The translations under genes and the position numbers were made by a program. Positions 33,690-45,385 of a stretch of 64,000 nucleotides of DNA are shown one piece after another (position 1 is the first letter of the stretch; every line of letters starts with the position of its first letter). The stretch is from assembly GCA_030068075.1 (NCBI GenBank), contig CM057830.1, positions 24,956,247 through 25,020,246 on the forward strand, read 5' to 3'. The DNA is from Paguma larvata (lineage: Eukaryota; Chordata; Mammalia; Carnivora; Viverridae). The notes beneath the pieces are model-generated. The model saw only the letters and a program-made list of their open reading frames with translations. It had not been told where the DNA came from and ran no database searches.

Positions 33690-36140
33690 TTGACTTTATT
33701 TCTTACGCCAAAACATTTAACCAGAACACAGACCCTATAAGAAGTTATTAAAGTTCAAAACAGCACAAAACTAGATATAATGAATCAAATACTAAAAAAG
33801 AAAACTCACAGTGGTCTGACATCTTTCTCTTCCAGAACAAGAGCATAACTTGCCACCCTTCATAGAGGAGAGAAGGCATCACTACGGTATCAGCTCTGCA
33901 ATGGTTTCTTCAGGAAGAGAAACAGAACAGTTGTTCTCTGACACCCAGCACCCTTGTTAGCAGGGATAGGCATATGTAACAAGTACGGCCAGAGTTAGCG
34001 GGAATGGCTAAGAGTAAACCACGGGGTATACAAGGCTACTGCAATGGCGCCACGCTCATGTTGGCCCCTTAATAACCAATCAGGTACTTTCAAAAACCAC
34101 AAACGGTTATGAGGGCCTGTTTTCTCTGTTAAGGTTCCCTCTCTATTGCAAAATACCTCCTGAAGCTGGGAGAAATCAATTATTTTTCTCTCTTCTTTCG
34201 ACTTTGGCATCTTAATATTATCCTTCCAGGCAAAAGCATCTAGCCCATTGTTCTTTCAATTTACTTCCCCCAGGTGACCTAATGTCTGCTTCTAGATGCT
34301 AGGAGTCTCCATCCTAGAAAGGGCTTACATGGGACGCCAGATCACAGCATTTGTGCTCAGTGAATTGTCTTATTTCCATAAGTCACATCAGGTGGCATTA
34401 ATGCTTCCTCCTCAACACAACCATACACACTCTGGAGAGACGCTCTGTTATTACACTGGGGACTTCCCCTACTCTCCAGTGGGGGGATAGAGCTTCTTCT
34501 CACAACTAACTACTCTCTCGAGACTACTGGAATGATTTGCTAAAATGATCATTTCAAAGTGCTCAGTTAACTCTCAGGTGGAATCCATGAAGAACGACAA
34601 CTACTCCGATAAGTACTGGAATATTCCATAGATACCCACGTCCTCAAATGACCTTCATAAAACACAACCTTCCACAGAGAAACAAAAAAACAGACTCTCT
34701 CCATCAAGGAGCATAACTTCTGAGGGGGCCAATGTCCCTGAAAATAAGTAGTCAAATTTCCTGATTTTGTCAAACTCAGTTTAGGTCTTTCTTGGCACTG
34801 GATGCTTTCAAGTTCTTCAGCCATTTTTCAAGTGGCACGTACCTTTAACCTTTAATGTCAAGAACGTAATTATAGAAAAGCATAGACATTCTGATCTGAT
34901 TCATATAATGCTTTAATTGTGAGTTTCAACCTCGCACTCTATGACCCCCGAACGCACACCACAGCACGCTTCTGCTCTAGAACTCAGCACCAGTAGGCCT
35001 AATAAAAACAGTTACGGAGAGGCAGAGTTTGCTACACTGTGCTTCTAGTGAGATACAGAGTTGCACAGTTTTTAACAAGTTTTTCATTATGTAATTGGAA
35101 CTCGGTGCTTAGAACAGCTCCGCAGGGAGAAGCAATACAGCGAGATATAAAAGTTTTCTCCATTTGAGATATAAAAGTTTTCTCCACTTCACAATGCAGA
35201 AGCCTCATTCTGACAGTATTATTTTCCTTACGTGGTCGTATTTTCACATGTTGGGGAAGAGTTCCCACAAATTCTGTATCATGCACCTTGGCCTCCTGCC
35301 ATCTTTATTTCACCCTGTTCCTTTGTCTCAGAGTTGAAAGGCAAAAGAGGAAGGAGCGCGCAGTATGGCCTTCTGATTTTGACCTGCATGACATTTTTTA
35401 AAATGTTTTTTGAAATTGAAGTATTTAGAGTAAGAGGGGCCGTATAACTCACAATAGTAACCAATCAGCAATTCTTTAAATGTTTCTATGGAAGGGGACC
35501 AGTGCTTTAAATGCAAAATGAGAAACAGAATTACTAGGGAAAGAGAAAAGCACTCCATTAACTTACGTGAATTCATTCTTCCTAACTTACGTTGCTTATT
35601 CGCCTCCCTGTAGTCAAGGAACTTCCCTACTTACGAGCTGCCATAGAGAGTAGTAAAGCTCCCAGGCACAGCAGAAGCACGACGAGTGCCACCAACAGAG
35701 GACATTCATACTTATTTTAGTCTAGGCCACCATTATGTCCTCTTAGTCTGGTGTGCTTTGTGTGTGTACTTGTGTAATGTTTTATAAATTTATTATTAAC
35801 ACCACTATGCTCAAAAGTACAGAATACTAAGAGCGCTGCTTTAAGAAAAGACACACACTTACTATGGTAACAAAAGGGGAATTTGATTTTTTTTTTTTTT
35901 TTGTAGAAAGATGTATATTGTGTACATTGGTCCCCTGTGCCATTTTGGAGTTAGAAGGCAATGAACTTCCAAATAGCCCCTGAAAACCAATTCTGGTTGT
36001 TGATAGAAGAGATTCTTTAGTGTGTATAAATTGCAAGATCATAGATTCTTAAGAGTCTATAGGATCTTAAAGTTTATCTTGCTTATCTAGCGTAATTCTC
36101 TCTAAAACATCCCTGTGAAAGACTGCTGACTGCCTCCGGT
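33690..36140. other. No gene supported; unassigned sequence
   Basis: A 71-codon minus-strand frame at 33995-34210 (starts MPKSKEERKIIDF) and others up to 85 codons have no recognised domain. Includes a 21-bp tandem duplication at 35142-35186 and a T-run near 35886-35902. Confidence 0.4.
35142..35186. repeat. Two-copy tandem repeat containing TATAAAAG
   Basis: A 21-bp unit GAGATATAAAAGTTTTCTCC(A) occurs at 35142-35162 and 35166-35186, identical in both copies, with a 24-bp period. Confidence 0.95.
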
Positions 36141-36580
36141 GTGTTTCTGCCCCTTCTCCCACGGCAATGTAACTCAGGGTTTTGAGTTTGATTCATGCAT
36201 GGCTGAAGTCAAGAATATAGTTCTTAGCCTCACATGCAGGCAGATAGAATCATGTCACACAGTGCAGGCTGAGGAACCACAAGCGGAGACTTGGTGGCAA
36301 TTCCTGAGAGCTTTCCTTAAAACCCTGATGGCACACGGCCTCTGTGCCTTCTGCCTTCTTCTGTATTGCTTGGGGCTAGAACTTAGATGTGACAGCTGCA
36401 GCTGGAGCACACAAACTGGGCCCTGTAGGGACAGTGAGAATCGGGTCAGCGTGGCAGAACAACGCGATCAAAAGGGACCGAGGACTTGCTGAAGCGGAAC
36501 AGCCTAATGAGCCCTGACCTACCTGCTTCTGGATTTTTACATGAGAGATGCACTTCTACACTGTTTAAGCGATTGGTACA
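36140..36580 (+). mobile_element. MLT1-like LTR, degraded (probable)
   Basis: GTTTCTGCCCCTTCTCCCAC, CAGGCTGAGGAACCACAAG, GAGACTTGGTGGCAATTCC and GGATTTTTACATGAGAGATG resemble an old MaLR LTR. A 117-codon frame (36139-36492) lies inside and is likely a by-product. Confidence 0.45.
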
Positions 36581-36701
36581 GTGCATCTCTGTCCATTGTA
36601 AGTGAGCCGTGCATAACTCCCAGTAGCCGATCAGCCAGACTAAAAAACGATGGAAATCTGTGAAGCAGTTCACGCTACTCAATGAGAACTTGAACGTCTG
36701 C

Positions 36702-36893
36702 GGCGCCGGGGTGGCTCAGGGGGTTGAGCCTCGGACTTTTGGTTTCAGCTTAGGTCATGATCTCACGGTTTGTGGGCTCAAGCCCCACATGGGGGCCATG
36801 GTCTGAGGACACAGATCCTGCTTGGAACTCTCTCTCTCCCTCTCTCTCTGTCCCTCCCCCCTCAAAATAAATAAATAAGCATTAAAAAAATGA
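36702..36893 (+). mobile_element. Carnivore tRNA SINE, variant body
   Basis: Head GGCGCCGGGGTGGCTCAG, an altered middle (CATGGTCTGAGGACACAG), CT tract, AAATAAATAAATAAGCATT tail. No clear target-site duplication. Confidence 0.93.
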
Positions 36894-37505
36894 TAATTCT
36901 AACATTCTGGTTTTCCTTCCTCATACTGAACCTCCGTGTAATACTTACTCATGATTCCTTTCCATCGTCTTCCTTAAATGTACTACTGCTTGTACCCCAG
37001 CTCCCCAAATTCAGGAAGCTATCCTCTACTTCAAGTTGTCTTCTTACTGAACATTCTCTATGCTTCCAAATCTTCTTCATATAACCATCTCCACGCCCTT
37101 CACGATTCTGGTTGCCCTGCTGAGGATATGTCCTCATTTGTCAGTGTCCCTGTTAAGTGTGGTGCTCACGAATCACTACGATATCATGGGTGTGATTTAA
37201 CCAGTGAGGAGTATGCTAAGACCTTTGTTAATTCCATTAGTACGACCTATAACGAGCCACACCATACCATAGTAGAGATTAATGCTGACTTTGGGGTTGC
37301 CTAAAATTCCAATTTGCATTTTCAATTGTTGAGAGTAAGACAAGCAGGCCCCAAATAGATCTGCTTATGCTAAGCCCATGCCACCAACCTGACAATTATA
37401 GTTTTGGTTCTCCCAGAAATATCATCTTGAACCCGTCAATCAAGAATTGCCCGATCGGCACTAGTTAGGTAGACTGCCCGATAGACCCCTGTCATCCCTT
37501 GAAGG
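36894..37505. other. No gene seen
   Basis: A 108-codon plus-strand frame at 36978-37304 has no recognised domain or splice context. Confidence 0.4.
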
Positions 37506-37509
37506 AAAG

Positions 37510-38025
37510 TAACGGAAGGGGAGCGGAATATGCCACCCCCAAAATAAGCCACTTAGATGTATTATTTTGAATTAAAGTTACTTAAGAAACAGCTAGTGCA
37601 AGAAGGACATTCTGACCTTTCTTTGTCCTCCTGAAAACAGGAAATAAATCTCTCATGTGAAACGTACCCTCCCTGTCACAGGAAGGTAGAAGGCATCCTT
37701 CTCTCCCAAGACAGAGAATTTAGGGCCGCAAAGGCTGTATAAGCAAACCTTGTTCCTCCACTAATTTGCTACCACAAGCCCAAAGCACTCTGTCTTGTCA
37801 ATTCTTCACAAATTTATTGTTTCCTTGTCTGAAAGGTGTAAAAGCTGCCTGCTTTCATCACTTCTTTGAGTCTCATGTTTTTATAGACTCCCATACATAG
37901 AAAATTAAATTTGATTTTTTTTCCTGTTTGTCTGTCTTATGTCCATTGTCAGGCCAGCCAAAGAACCTAGAAAGGAAGAAGGGGAAGTTCTCCTCCCCTG
38001 TGGAGCCTTTCATTTCGCACAGCTC
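37510..38025 (+). mobile_element. ERVL-like solo LTR, copy 1
   Basis: Begins GGAGCGGAATATGCCACCCCC and ends with GTCTTATGTCCATTG, GGCCAGCCAAAGAACCTAG and AGTTCTCCTCCCCTG. It shares the same first and last blocks with the element at 40950-41485. No gag, pol or env sequence adjoins it. Confidence 0.65.
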
Positions 38026-38600
38026 GTGAGAGCTCCTTTCTAGCTCTGGATCGGATGCTGCCTAATTCATCTACTGTTGAGTAAAGCCAAGAAGATCAGT
38101 TAAATGTTTTTCTTTAACAATATGAACTGCCACAAAGTTCCATGTTCCTTAGTCTATGTTTATACAGAGGTTAAGAAAAATCTTACCAGAGGACAACTGA
38201 CTTGTTCTTGTTAAAGTTTATTTTCTTAAAACTTGGGTCCGGCATCCCCACTGTTGGAATCTTACCTTGAATTTGCATTTTGACCTTTCAGTGTGTTCAC
38301 TGCCACTCTCACCTTTGTGTCCTTTGAAAAGTTAGTAACTGCACAGTCTATCTTCTAGATTACTGATAAAAATCTTGGTTGAATTCCAGGCAGGAAGTTG
38401 CACCCGGTTGTGCAGGTTGTGCAGTGCACAACTTTTAGGAGGCACCAATTACGTGGACAGGATGGGGGCTGCACAATGCAATGGAACTGAATCTGGAACG
38501 TGGTCATCGCCATTTAAAAACCTCTGAGACTGACAGTCTAAGACAACATTCCTCCTTAGGCATAGTTATTGGAACACCTGCAAATCTGCCTAATTGTACT
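38026..38600. other. No gene seen; contains a short palindrome
   Basis: GTTGTGCAGTGCACAAC at 38416-38432 is a perfect inverted repeat preceded by a second GGTTGTGCA. Otherwise unassigned. Confidence 0.45.
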
Positions 38601-39300
38601 TCTCTCGGTAGAGGATTCTACATGTAATTTAAGAAGGCATTGCGAAGACCCATGACAAATACATTGCTAACGTTCAGATGCACTGCTGTAGCAAAATACT
38701 GGAAGAAAAGGAAGTAGCCCCCGAAAATCACAATATTAAGATAAAAACTTTACAACATGACCCTAGTGACTGCTAAGGTCTAAAATAAAGAAAAAGAAAT
38801 ATTTGGTTAAAGTTTCAAAATATGGTTTCCCCTAGATTTATAGCTCTTTAAACAAAAGTGACAAGCCAAATTAATGTTTTAAAAACCTTGCAAGCACCGG
38901 GGAAGAAATTCAACAAAGTGCCAAATGGTGGACATCAAGTTAAATAATAAAAAAGGAGTTACACTGATGCTTTGTTATTTAAAATCCTTTTCCCTAAAAG
39001 AGTAAGAGTGATAAATTGTAAGGACCATCCCAATACATTTTCAATTAAATGACTAAATTAATGTAGAGACATTTAATTAAAGTTCCACCAGTTTTTCCAA
39101 ATGCCGTTAATTATGCTGCTATCTAAAATTAAATCTCTCCCCAAACCCTTTTACATTTCTTCTCCTCATCTGATACAGGTATAATTAAAATGCTGCAAGT
39201 TCACCTAAATGCATCCAAACATTATAAAAGAAAATATGAAAAACTGGAGTTTCAGTAACTACTTAAGAAGTGGGTAATTTAATGGAATTTTTACAATCCT
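38600..39300. promoter_or_regulatory. Candidate conserved non-coding element (inferred)
   Basis: A repeat-free AT-rich block with a cluster of homeodomain-type TAAT cores at 39041-39135 (CAATTAAAT, AAATTAATG, TTTAATTAAAG, GTTAATTATG, AAAATTAAATC). This is composition and motif evidence only; conservation has not been tested. Confidence 0.3.
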
Positions 39301-39335
39301 TGGGGAAAAACCAAAAGATGTTAAGTATGTGTATA

Positions 39336-39379
39336 CACAAACACACACACACACACACACAGACAGACACACACACACA
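39336..39379. repeat. (CA)n microsatellite
   Basis: CA units with two AGACAGAC interruptions, seen directly. Confidence 0.97.
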
Positions 39380-39830
39380 GAGAAAAACCTGTCTCCAAAT
39401 TCTTCTGAAAATAAATTTCTCTCTTTATATCTAAGGCACTGCACCAAATACCACAGACAAATATAGTTTCAAAGGCTTTCTACCAGCAAAAGATAAGAAA
39501 ATTTTAAGACTCCAGGTAATTAATTTCAGCAACAAGGCATACTCTAGTTATAAAAGTTCTGTGCTACTGTTTTCTACACAATAAAAATTCCCTAATGGCC
39601 TCTCCAAAAGGCACTCTTGAACAATTTAGAATTTGAGCTTTCTGGTATTGGGGCCAAACTTCTACGTGGAAAAAAGCCAGCTCAGGCAATCCTAGCTGAA
39701 TTTCCCACGCAAAGTTTTCTCCAGGTTCAGCCTAACTCCCCAACTTATTATACATACGCGAGATGAACACACACTGATGAAAAGTGGCCTGCCAATATCA
39801 GACTTCTACTTCCTTTCTCTCAGAATCTCA
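39380..39830. other. No gene seen
   Basis: Unassigned AT-rich sequence. Confidence 0.4.
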
Positions 39831-39834
39831 CTTC

Positions 39835-40007
39835 TTGTTTTTATTTGAGAGACAGAGAGGCAGAGAAAGAGGGAGAGAGAGAATCTTACGCAGGCTCTGT
39901 GTTGAACATGGAGCCCGATGCACGGCTCCACCTCAGGACCGTGAGATCATGATCTGAGCTGAAATCAAGAGTCAGATGCTTAACCGACTGAGCCGCCCAG
40001 GCGCCCC
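39835..40007 (-). mobile_element. Older carnivore tRNA SINE
   Basis: Antisense copy with body GTGTTGAACATGGAGCCCG, the older carnivore form, ending ACTGAGCCGCCCAGGCGCCCC. Confidence 0.92.
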
Positions 40008-40945
40008 ATGATCTTATTGGATTCTGCAAGTTGTTATTTTCATTGCTCTGGAAGGGACAGTATTCATCTGTCTGGAACCTACAGATTCTCTGTCCCCCAT
40101 CCGCTGAAAGTTCAGCACGGGCTTATTTAAGAAACAGATTCTCTTAGAGTCAAGAACTGAGTCAGGGGAAGCCTGCAATCTCTTCAAAGGGACTTATCTC
40201 TTCCCCTACATTCCTTTTCCTTCTAGTCAAGAGAATGGCAATTTGGGAGGAGACTTTCTTCTAACTCATCATAACCAAAAACTGGGTCTCAAAGTTGTGA
40301 TTGGGGAAAATTCCCATGCATGGATACATTTTGTTTACCCATAGCCTCCCTATTCCTGGTTCTGCCTTGCATTCAACCATACCTCCCCCAATCCCTTGGC
40401 CACAGGGGTTCTCAAAAAGACTGTACTTTCTATCGTTTGGGGAGCTTTCACAAATATTGATGCTTGGAGTGCTCCCTTGCCCCCTCAATTGATGTAGTGT
40501 GGTTGCAGCCCGTGCTTCAGGATTTTTCTAAGCTCCCCAACTGATGTGGACATGTGCCCTGTGCCTTAGGCCTGTCCTGGTGGTAAAGAAACTTGCTACT
40601 AAAAGTTTATTGACTGACTAAAGGGGTTACTTCATCTCAAAGAGATGCTCTACATGCTCAAAAACCACTATTACAATTTAGATTCAATGGAGGTGTACCA
40701 TGTAATTAATACCAAATCTCGCAACACGGAGAGTGTGGTATGTTGCACATACCTTTGATGTAAGCTTCAACTCTAGAGGCAGCTGGTTATCTTAACCAAG
40801 AATCACACTCCAGGGGAGAACAGTCCTCATTTTACACCAAAGGGCAAAGCCCAGAGACTGCTACCACTGCAGTATGTATCTCTAGGAACCTCAGAGGTTT
40901 TGGTAACACACATAATGAATATCACAAGTAATAAAATTTCTTTAT
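40008..40945. other. No gene seen
   Basis: Unassigned; opposing frames at 40261-40492 have no recognised motif. Confidence 0.4.
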
Positions 40946-40949
40946 GCGT

Positions 40950-41485
40950 TCTGAAGGGGAACAGAATTTGCCACCCCAAAATACACCCCTTTGGTACGAG
41001 GATTATCATGAGCCAGTTATTTTCAAGAAACTGTAGACAAAGCAGAAGCTCTGAAAAACAAGTGGAAGTTACCCTTTTGTAAGCAACTGGTACATTTATG
41101 AGGAAAATCGCCATTTGAAAGGGTGTCTCCCTCTAACAGGAAAAGGATGAATAAATCCCTAGAAATTTATTAAGGCAAGGACAAATCTGCAGAACATTCT
41201 TACTCTTGTTTGCTGTACCTTTCCTGGTAGGCTCCTTTAGCTGGCCTCATGGCCTCAACAGCTTTCTCCTGTCTTGAGCCAGCGATGGCATTTAAGGTGA
41301 TGGCTTGGGCTGTTTGGGAAGTTACTCAGTTTTGCTGGGACTTTGCCATGTATACAAGAGGTGTACATGTTATTAAACTTCGGTTTTTCTGCTGTTCACC
41401 GGTCTTTGATCACAGGAGAGCCTCAGTCAAGAACCTAGAAGGGTTGAGGAAAAATTGTTTTCCTTCCCCTATGACATATTTTGGT
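40950..41485 (+). mobile_element. ERVL-like solo LTR, copy 2
   Basis: Begins GGGGAACAGAATTTGCCACC and CCAAAATACACCCCTTTGG, has GTTATTAAACTTCGG near the polyadenylation position, then AAGAACCTAGAAGGGTTGAG and TTTTCCTTCCCCTATGACA. Start and end blocks match the element at 37510-38025 while the middle is diverged. Confidence 0.7.
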
Positions 41486-42298
41486 CTGAGGTTGTAATGA
41501 GGTAGCCACTCAGGCACCTCAAACTTTTCTGTGGCTTTCCATTATTCGCCAGAAAGAACCTAAGACCTTTGTGTGGCCAGAATGATTTAGGTAGGTTCAC
41601 AGCAGGTAGGGTGGAAGGCAATGTGCCAGCGGAGAGGTAAATGAATAAACATTTGGGGTCAGGGGATATTCTTTCTGTACAGTCATTAATACGCCTAGGT
41701 GACTTCCTAATCTCTCCATTTATAAGAGAGGCCCCAGCAACAAAAAGAGACGGAAATAACATTTGGTTTTTAAAGCCTCCAACTAAGTACTCTTTCGGCT
41801 ACCGTTAACTTACTCAAAGACATACTGATAGGAAACTCGAGTCCATAGTACAGCTTTTTGAATCGGTCAGTATGAGGAGCCGGGAGATGCCTGGAACAAA
41901 GCTTCCTATACTTACATGTCCCCATTTCCATTTGTTATTGACTGTCCTCTTCATTTACAAAAGCAGGAGAACTTGATCCACAAGTGATTGCACTGAGATG
42001 TAACCCTTAGTTTTATCCCAAGAAAAGCTTTGTAACATGCTTTGCACATCAGGTGCAGGCCCTGTGGATACTTTCATCCAAAGGTCTTAAACCCTAAGCT
42101 CCCCTTCAGGGAATGCAAAGCCTCCTTTCTCAGCCTTCAGTGATGACTGAGGTGGTTTCAGTTACCAGGTAACTGCTCAGTAGTGACTTCTTTACTAGAC
42201 ACTGTTGGGGAAGGCATGTGATCAATGGGTCACATGATCACTACTCTCCCTGGAATTATGAGAACAATGGTTTTCAAACTTTGACTACGACCTAGAGT
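41486..42298. other. No gene seen
   Basis: Unassigned; a 97-codon minus-strand frame at 41469-41762 has no recognised domain. Confidence 0.4.
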
Positions 42299-42312
42299 AA
42301 GAAATGCATTTG

Positions 42313-42436
42313 GAATGCCTGGCTGGCTCAGTTCATAGAGCCTATGACTCCTGGTCTTGAGGTCATGAGTTTGAGCCCGAAATTAGGTGTGTGTGGGGGG
42401 GTTGAGATTACATAAAAAAAATAAAACCTTTTTAAA
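42313..42436 (+). mobile_element. Older, short carnivore tRNA SINE
   Basis: Head GAATGCCTGGCTGGCTCAG, no CT tract, tail GAGATTACATAAAAAAAATA as in early CAN-SINEs. Flanks AAGAAATGCATTT (42299-42311) and AAGAAGTGCATTT (from 42437). Confidence 0.9.
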
Positions 42437-42489
42437 AAGAAGTGCATTTATCACTGCCAACCAGAATACATTCTGCATGTATGTGTGTG

Positions 42490-42765
42490 TGTGTCTAAAA
42501 TACCATTTCCCCAGGAAACCTTTCCAACTGACCAGACCAGGTCAAGTCCCTCCATTATATTCCCTCTTCGCACTGCTTTTCTCCTTTCCAGTGCTTATTA
42601 CAATTGGATTCAAATAATTATGTAATGAAGATGGTGATCCCATCTCTAGAACTGGATTCTGAGGCTCCGTGGGGGCAGGACCTTCCTGTCTTCTAGAACA
42701 GCAATCTAAGGAAAGCTGATCGGGAGCAAGGTCATGTCCACACGAGCTGCTTAATGAATGCTTCT
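42490..42765 (+). repeat. L2 LINE 3' end
   Basis: CAGGAAACCTTTCCAACTG, CCCTCTTCGCACTGC, GTGCTTATTACAATTGG and GTGGGGGCAGGACCTTCC are in L2 order; it ends near TTAATGAATGC. Confidence 0.7.
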
Positions 42766-42978
42766 AACCTCGTTAAATGGATCAAAGCCTCAGCGTGGAG
42801 GAGATATCCGGGTTCTCCACTCCTATACAACTCTCAAAGTGAAGCCCGAGTAAGTAACCCAGCGTGTTCACTGGCATGGCTTATAGGACAGCAGTACCAA
42901 CATGAGATCAGGGCCAAGGGGATGCATATAGGGGAGCAGAAGTACAATACTTGAGTGGGGTATGTTTTTTTCAAAAAA

Positions 42979-43155
42979 TGATTACTTATTTTTTCAGAGA
43001 GGGAGAGAGAGACACGAAGAGGGAGAATCCCAAGTAGGCTCCATCTTGTCAGCACAGAGCCCGATGTGGGGCTCCATCCCATGAACCATGAGATCACGAC
43101 CTGAGCTGAGATCAAGAGTCGGACTCTTAAACCGACTGAGCCGCCCAGATGTCCC
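42979..43155 (-). mobile_element. Carnivore tRNA SINE, short
   Basis: Antisense copy: ATTACTTATTTTTTCAGAG, GA tract, GTCAGCACAGAGCCCGATG, then GACTGAGCCGCCCAGATGTCCC. Confidence 0.93.
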
Positions 43156-43959
43156 GTGGTTTATGTTATTAATAGCCTGCTTTTTCTCCTTTTTTCTTTT
43201 CTCAGAGCTTGACAATCTTTCTGGTTGGTATCCATTCATACATTTTGCCTCTCTCTTTTTTCCTCTTATTTCTTCATTTATTCTGGTATTACCAAGTTAA
43301 TCTAGTCTTACTCATTTCCTTTATAACTATCTTATTGTCTGCCAAAAGTCAAAACTTTAAAAAAAACTTTTTTCTTAAAAGGTTGAGTAAGAATATACTA
43401 ATATTTTTGTGGCTTAATTTCTCTATGCTGCTTTTCTCTGTGGAAGAAATTCAGAATACATTGGTTTTGGAAAGTAAGCTCAACAAAGATAGGAAACTGG
43501 AAGTTTTTCTTGATTAACCATTGAGAGAAAGTTCTTTCTACAGAATCACACAATCATATTTATATGCTAGGAATTGGTCATTTTTCTTCGTTACATAGAT
43601 CGAATTACATGTCTATGTCCAGAATCAATTAATGGGAAATCTAGAACCAGATTCCAAGTTGCTTTTGTTGGTGGCCTCTTTTCTGAGAGTCAACACCTCA
43701 AGCTGCATGACAATTTTCAGGCAAGGTTTATGTCATTATCTCCTTAAGTAGGAAGTTCATTCGAACTCAAGCTCCTACCTGACATCGAAGAGAAATCTGT
43801 TTTTGGATCACCACACAGGAACTTTAGAAAAGAACCGGCCAAAAAAAAACAAAAAGAAAAATGTACAGGGTATGCAATTTTACTCCTCAACTTTCAGCAA
43901 AGCAAGGTATTTCCAGGCCACCTGGTAACCAAGGGCTGGGCCACTGTGGTGCTTATGAT
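43156..43959. other. No gene seen
   Basis: Unassigned T-rich sequence; a 102-codon frame (43209-43517) is leucine/phenylalanine-rich as expected from T-rich DNA. Confidence 0.4.
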
Positions 43960-43972
43960 CCTCATTTCTATT

Positions 43973-44028
43973 TTTTTTAAAATTCTTTTTAGTGTTTGTT
44001 TATTTTGAGAGAGAGAGAGAGAGAGACA

Positions 44029-44067
<39 letters not shown>

Positions 44068-44221
44068 CAAGCAGGCAGAGAGAAGGAGAGACAGAACCCC
44101 AAGCAGCTCTGCCCCATCAGTGCAGAGCTGGACGTGGGGCTCGAACTCATAAACTGTGAGTTCTTGACTGGAGCCAAGATCAAAAGTTAGATGCTTAATC
44201 GACTGTACCACACAGGCGCCC
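43973..44221 (-). mobile_element. Felid-type tRNA SINE with expanded GA tract
   Basis: Antisense copy with about 65 bases of GA/CAGA repeat. CCTCATTTCTATT is identical at 43960-43972 and 44222-44234. Confidence 0.97.
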
Positions 44222-44234
44222 CCTCATTTCTATT

Positions 44235-45205
44235 AACTAGTCTTTTCATATTACCTATTATGATATAGAGCAAAGTCAAGTTGTACATTGCTGTACCCAA
44301 CCTCTTCTTCCATCCAGCTGCTGCCATGAGGAATGATGGCAATGGCCTTAATGCATCTCCATCCTAGGCACACTCTCTAGCTAGACCAAGAGTCCTGCCT
44401 GGTTGCAGCCATCGACTGACCTGTCTGTTTTCTCAACTTGAAACCGGTGCCCTGCTGCTATCCAGTACCACCTGAAATTCAAGGATTCAAACCAAGTTTC
44501 ACCTCCTCTGCCATTCCTAGTGTTGGAAACAATGGACTTGCATGCATACTAGAGCCTGAATCCCGGGGCTCTGTTACTGCTGTGAAATAGATGAGTGGGT
44601 GGCAAGTATTACCATTCTGACTGTGCAGCAGAGAAACTCCATTCCCATGGAGGAGCGGAGTGGAGTTCCCATGTGGGGTTGCCTTTCAGCTCTCCTCCTC
44701 CCCTTGCAGAGATCCTGAGGAACGCCCAGCTAGATTTCAGATGTCACAGTTCCTTTCTTTTCAAAGAGGTTCTCGGGGTGAACAGAGAAATTGTTTTTAT
44801 AGAACCACAAAACAATAGAGGGAAAATAAGCCTTGGAATGAAATAAGTGAGTAAGAGATATAAAGGCTAAATGCCACATTTCCAGCCCATGATTTCTGGG
44901 AAAGTGAGAGACCGTTCTCTCTAAATTGGGTTATCTTTTCTGGGCGAGTTTTATTAAGATAAAAGATCATGACATAATGAAAATGATCATGTGAACTTCT
45001 AAAATCTCCAGTTTTAGCAATTCTATGCAGATTTCAGCATGTCTAGAGAAACAGAATGAAGTCCAAAACCTAAAGAGCTTATCAGAACATGACCCCCACA
45101 ATGAATTATTACCCAATGGCGAACATACGGTGTCAATAAGGATGTTTGGCTATCAGATCGACGGCATCAATTTTTGAATAGTCTATCTTTCTTTTCTGTA
45201 AGGAG
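44235..45205. other. No gene seen; no recognised repeat
   Basis: Unique-looking sequence without SINEs. An 83-codon frame at 44595-44846 has no recognised motif. Confidence 0.4.
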
Positions 45206-45385
45206 AAAACATGGTGCAGTGACAAGTGTATTGAAGTGGGTCTGAGTTCTGATCTTGCTTGTAACAAATGAGAACAGCTTGGCTAAGTCATCCAGAACCA
45301 ACCCCTCAATTTACAAACTAAGGGGTTTGGCCTAGATGGTCTCTAGTCTTTTCTGGTTTCAACAACCTTTTATTCTACATAGGAG
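45205..45385 (+). repeat. MIR-like fragment
   Basis: GTGCAGTGACAAGTGTATTG, GGTCTGAGTTCTGATCTTGC and GGCTAAGTCATCC are MIR-like; the 3' half ends in GGCCTAGATGGTCTCTAG. Confidence 0.6.
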
